DNA of 64,000 nucleotides. Origin: Cunninghamella blakesleeana. Lineage: Eukaryota; Mucoromycota; Mucoromycetes; Mucorales; Cunninghamellaceae. The translations under genes and the position numbers were made by a program. Under the pieces are notes generated by a model. That model worked only from the letters and a program-made list of their open reading frames with translations. It made no database searches and was not told the DNA's origin. Location of the stretch: NCBI GenBank assembly GCA_017871115.1, contig JAFCIZ010000008.1, positions 1,302,001 through 1,366,000 of the forward strand, given 5' to 3'. Positions 60,580 through 64,000 of this stretch are shown here, piece after piece. The stretch's first letter is position 1. Every line of letters starts with the position of its first letter.

Positions 60580-63500
60580 TTAGCTTTTCATATGCTCTTT
60601 AAATTTAAATGACGGATTTTGACCAACAAATGAATGTACTAACAAATCGGCAGCCGTAGGACGTTCTTCAGGATTTCTATTTTTAATAAAGTAAAGAAAA
60701 AAAAGTATTAGTATCAATATATTACTTTATATCATTTTATAAAAATATACATTTTAAAACATAGTTCTAAGAAATCTTTAGCGTTTTCAGTTATTCCTTC
60801 AGGAATTGGTGGTGCTTCAAATCGACCCAACTAAAAATAAAAATACAAATGAATAAATTAGTTTTAACTTTAAAAAGCATTTCTTTAATAGTGCTCAGTC
60901 TATTACACTATAAAGGGCAGCAAACATATTCATATCTAGCCATGGATGTTTCCCAGTTAGCATTTCAATAACAGTACAACCCAAACTCCAAATATCTACT
61001 TTAGCATTATAATTAGTTCCAGATACAACTTCAGGAGCCATCCAAAATACAGTACCACGCATTACAGAATTATTTGCATGAGCATCATAGGCTTTATCTT
61101 GACCAGATAATTTAGACAGACCAAAATCCGTAATCTTACAAGTACCTGTATGTGTTATAAGAACATTCCCAGCTTTGATATCACGATGCAATATGTTACG
61201 ATCATGTAAATATTCTAGCCCTAATAATATCTGCCGTGTTAAAAAGCTAACCAAACTTTCATCAAATTTCCCTTGTTTACTTAGACAACTCTGAATGCTT
61301 CCACCTGGTACATATTCTAAAAAGATATTAATGTACCCTTCTTCTTCATCGACATCATAGCCAAGATACTGAACAATATTTTCATGCTCTAAATCCTTTA
61401 ATAATGATATTTCTCGATAAAGCGCATCAGCAGTTTCATGTAACTGTTTATTGTGATGATCTGATGTAGTTGTTGGAATGTCCACTTGTTTAACAGCTAT
61501 CCATTCACCTGCTGCAACATTCAATGCATGGTATACACGTCCATAAGATCCCTTACCAATAAGTTGACCCCTCATCCATTGTAATTTAGTTGGTGCTAAA
61601 AAAAAAAGTGGATTATTTAATACCGTTACTAATATTTTACTATCTTATCGTTAATGATATTATAATACCTGGTTTTCCATTTGGTAACATTGTTTGGATA
61701 TCTTTATCATTAGCAATAATCATCCCAGGCTTGACTTGTTGTACTTTATGCCCCCACATCTTTGTGCTCTTTCGTCTTAATATATTATTAACTCTTATTA
61801 CATTAACCGCCTGGCGCCAGTTACGATGAGCTTCTTTTGCTACTACACGAACCGATTTTTTATGCCCTTGTAGTTTTCTAGTCAAAGGAGCTGTCGCAGA
61901 AATATTAGTAGAAGGAGTATTACCGTTGGTTTCTGTTTCTAAAGTAATTTCTTTATCCAAATCATGCCCTGGCAAATACTTATCAATATCTCTATATAAC
62001 TTTTCAATAGATGGTCTTTCAGCCCAATTGTTGTCTTCAACGTCAGTTAAATCCTGTGATGATATAATAGGTGAATCATTTTCTGAAGATTGAGGGGTAC
62101 GCAATGAAGGCGTATTATTTACAGTACTAAGTACCGTTGAAGTTTGAATAGTAGTTATGGGAGATGATGAATTAGAAGATGTGTATTGCGGTGATTTTGG
62201 TTGATCAGAAGTTTCAAGTTGTTGATCAGAAGGTATTTGAATTTGCAGCCGTTGTTTTGGATTTTTTGTTCCTGTTGACGCTGAAGTGACTAAATTAGGC
62301 TTTAATGATGGCGATGAATTTGATGTAGGAGTGGATAATGTAGGCGATGGTGAATTTAAATTGACAGGTGGGTCCTCTAATTTAACAGCCTTCAGATTAG
62401 TGTGTAGTGTGTCAGAATTGAGCGGATTTCCTCCGCCTATATATGAATTTTTATTATTAATGTTATTGATAGTTATACTATTTTGGTAACTTTGTTGATA
62501 ATGAGAATTCAATTGTGTTGAATCGTCCCACAAAGATGATGATGATGGAGGTGTTGGAATTGATGATTGCTTTATAGTATTAGATGCATTAGTAGTGGAA
62601 GAAGAATTAGATGGTGATATTTTAGGTGGCACTGCCCATAATCCGGCAGAAATACTATCGTTTGTACAACGTTCTTCTGTATTTTTTGGAGGTATTGCCC
62701 ATAATGCTGCTGATTCTTTAGTTGGCTGTGACGAAATTGGAGACGACTGAATTTGTTTTGGAGGTATCGCCCATAATGCCGAACTGGATTGTGAGTTATC
62801 GCTGACTGTCTTTAAGTTAGTTTCGACGGGTTGAGGAGGAACTACCCACAATGATGCTGGGATAGGTGTTTTGGTATATGTTGGTGAACTATTGTAAATA
62901 GGTTGAGGAGGAACAGCCCACAACGCTGCCGAAGATGATGGTTCAACCGAAAATGAAATGTCATCATTACTACTATTGTTATAATCATTGTCAGTATTAT
63001 TCTGATTATTATCATTATAATTAATTGGTTGAGGAGGGACCGCCCATAATGATGCAGTTATAGATGTTGAAATTGGTGTATTTTTGTTGTTGTTGTCGTT
63101 ACTTCCATCAGTAGAACGAGGTGGTACCGCCCATAATGGTGCTGAAATAGGTGCTATAGATGAATTAGTTGTATTATTAACATCCTTACTTTTATTTTCA
63201 GTTGGTCGAGGAGGTACTGCCCATAATTGAGCAACAGTTTGTTGATTGGTTGAATGAGTATTGGTATCAGTTAAAGAACGTGGAGGAACTGCCCACAATG
63301 ATGCAGATGGAATGTTATCTTGATTATTATAATGAAGAGGAGAGGTTGGTGATGAATTAGACGTATTGATGGGATTAGGAGGTACCGCCCACAGCGAAGC
63401 TGGTTCTTGGGTATATAATGTTGTATGATCTATATAATTCTCTGGATTATTTGAGTGTACTGCTTTCACCAATATACGGTGCTTTAAATTATCAGAATGA

Positions 63501-64000
63501 CTACAAATATAAAGTAGCTCATCATCATCCAAGGGCAAATCTTGAGATAAAATATAAATAATTATATTTAGATGGTATTATAAATATATGTATATGTAAA
63601 TATTTGTGTGAGCTTCATTTGTTTATTTACCTGAATTGTCACCATTTTCATGAAAAAATTGAAATTCATCTAAAGAGTTTGGTTGCATACCAACTTTTTT
63701 CACAATGGATGCTTTTAAAGTTGTAGAGTCATTTATATTTGTCACTGTTAAACTAAAAAATGTGTCTGAATCTACGGTAACTTGAATACGTTGTTCTTTT
63801 ATAATCTGGGCTTGAGGTAGTTCCTAATAATATTTATATAATTAATTACCTTTTTTATCAATATATTTGTATCGTTTATAAATATCGCTGCTCTGTCTTA
63901 CCTGAATAGGCTTTGTAAATACAGGACGTCTAGATATCTTCCAAGTATCCTTACCATCATTACTCGCTTGGCGTGTCCCATTTATGGATGAATATTGAAA
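60580..64000 (-). CDS. MAPKKK (Bck1/Mkh1/Byr2-like) with LWAVPP-repeat region, 5' end outside window
   Basis: A Ser/Thr kinase at the top of a MAPK cascade. Exons are >64000-63902, 63823-63631, 63540-61669, 61595-60907, 60830-60751 and 60676-60580; about 1009 residues are visible and the N-terminus is cut by the window. First comes a ubiquitin-like Ras-binding type domain (QRIQVTVDSDTFFSLTV, EFQFFHENGDNSDLPLDDDE). Next is a long disordered region with ten LWAVPP-type repeats, then Ser/Thr/Pro-rich sequence. The kinase domain follows: GQLIGKGSYGRVYHALN, EWIAVKQVD, ILHRDIKAGNVLI, KITDFGLSKL, MRGTVFWMAPEVV (activation loop) and DIWSLGCTVIEMLTGKHPW. The C-terminus is NPEERPTAADLLVHSFV. GTVFWMAPEVV is typical of the Bck1/Mkh1 group, so a cell-integrity role is inferred. 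Confidence 0.92.
62515..63410 (-). repeat. Protein-level tandem motif array, LWA(V/I)PP
   Basis: The translated disordered region of the MAPKKK contains ten copies of [AS]-x-L-W-[AV]-[VI]-P-P-[RQKN], at spacings of about 21-42 residues, plus an eleventh degenerate copy (SSLWDD). Examples are ASLWAVPPRS, AQLWAVPPRP, AALWAIPPKN and AGLWAVPPKI. Spacers are Ser/Thr/Asn-rich and unlike each other. Codons for the motif differ between copies, so the conservation is at the protein level. Confidence 0.9.

Noticed and set aside
61590..61829. 79-codon plus-strand ORF over the MAPKKK
   Set aside because: Antisense shadow spanning an intron and kinase-linker exon.

Overview
This window is nuclear DNA from a fungus. 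It is very A+T-rich, with long T/CT tracts, many (TA)n runs and short spliceosomal introns (mostly 50-120 bp, GTAAGT-like donors and TAG acceptors). The gene set is eukaryotic and fungal: ATG8, YTM1, NOT2, Csm1/Pcs1 monopolin, GT71 mannosyltransferase, GCN4-type bZIP and a Bck1/Mkh1/Byr2-like MAPKKK. A SNAPc subunit and a Na,K-ATPase-like (type IIC) pump, together with the base composition, suggest an early-diverging filamentous fungus, most likely Mucoromycota. That placement is inference. I saw no bacterial operon, CRISPR array, rRNA or convincing tRNA.

Layout, left to right. 0.4-2.5 kb: a membrane-anchored HET-like protein. 3.0-4.4 kb: uroporphyrinogen decarboxylase. 5.8-7.7 kb (-): pantothenate kinase. 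8.3-10.6 kb: a divergent pair, a coiled-coil protein and a vacuolar-type amino-acid transporter, around an inverted CCAAT pair. 11.0-11.8 kb: Myb/SANT protein. 12.7-13.4 kb: ATG8. 13.9-15.9 kb (-): SET-domain methyltransferase. 17.2-17.6 kb: a decayed membrane-protein gene. 17.8-19.8 kb (-): SNAPC3. 20.6-21.7 kb: hydroxymethylbilane synthase. 22.0-25.6 kb (-): type IIC P-type ATPase. 27.0-27.5 kb (-): an orphan protein. 27.8-31.7 kb (-): HRQ1 helicase. 31.8-33.8 kb (-): mitochondrial-type lysyl-tRNA synthetase. 34.2-35.4 kb: SWT1-like PIN nuclease. 35.9-36.6 kb (-): Spc24-like protein, divergent from YTM1 (36.7-38.7 kb). 39.5-41.3 kb (-): GT71 mannosyltransferase. 42.9-43.9 kb (-): bZIP. 44.1-45.7 kb (-): zinc alcohol dehydrogenase. 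46.1-47.0 kb (-): Csm1/Pcs1, divergent from ribosomal protein eS17 (47.2-48.1 kb). 48.3-50.1 kb (-): NOT2. 50.1-53.8 kb: gene-poor, with decayed coding sequence. 53.8-57.1 kb: EF-hand MscS channel. 57.7-59.0 kb: JMJD7-like JmjC hydroxylase. 60.6-64.0 kb (-): MAPKKK running off the right end.

Most genes are unlinked housekeeping functions. Loose themes are heme synthesis (two same-strand enzymes), RNA and ribosome biology (YTM1, eS17, NOT2, SWT1, SNAPC3) and kinetochore/chromosome segregation (Csm1 and a tentative Spc24). The two most unusual items are the membrane-tethered HET-like protein at the left end and a MAPKKK whose disordered region carries ten spaced copies of an LWAVPP motif at the right end. 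Exon models were built by hand. In nearly all of them the summed exon lengths are divisible by three and every junction keeps the protein family's frame.
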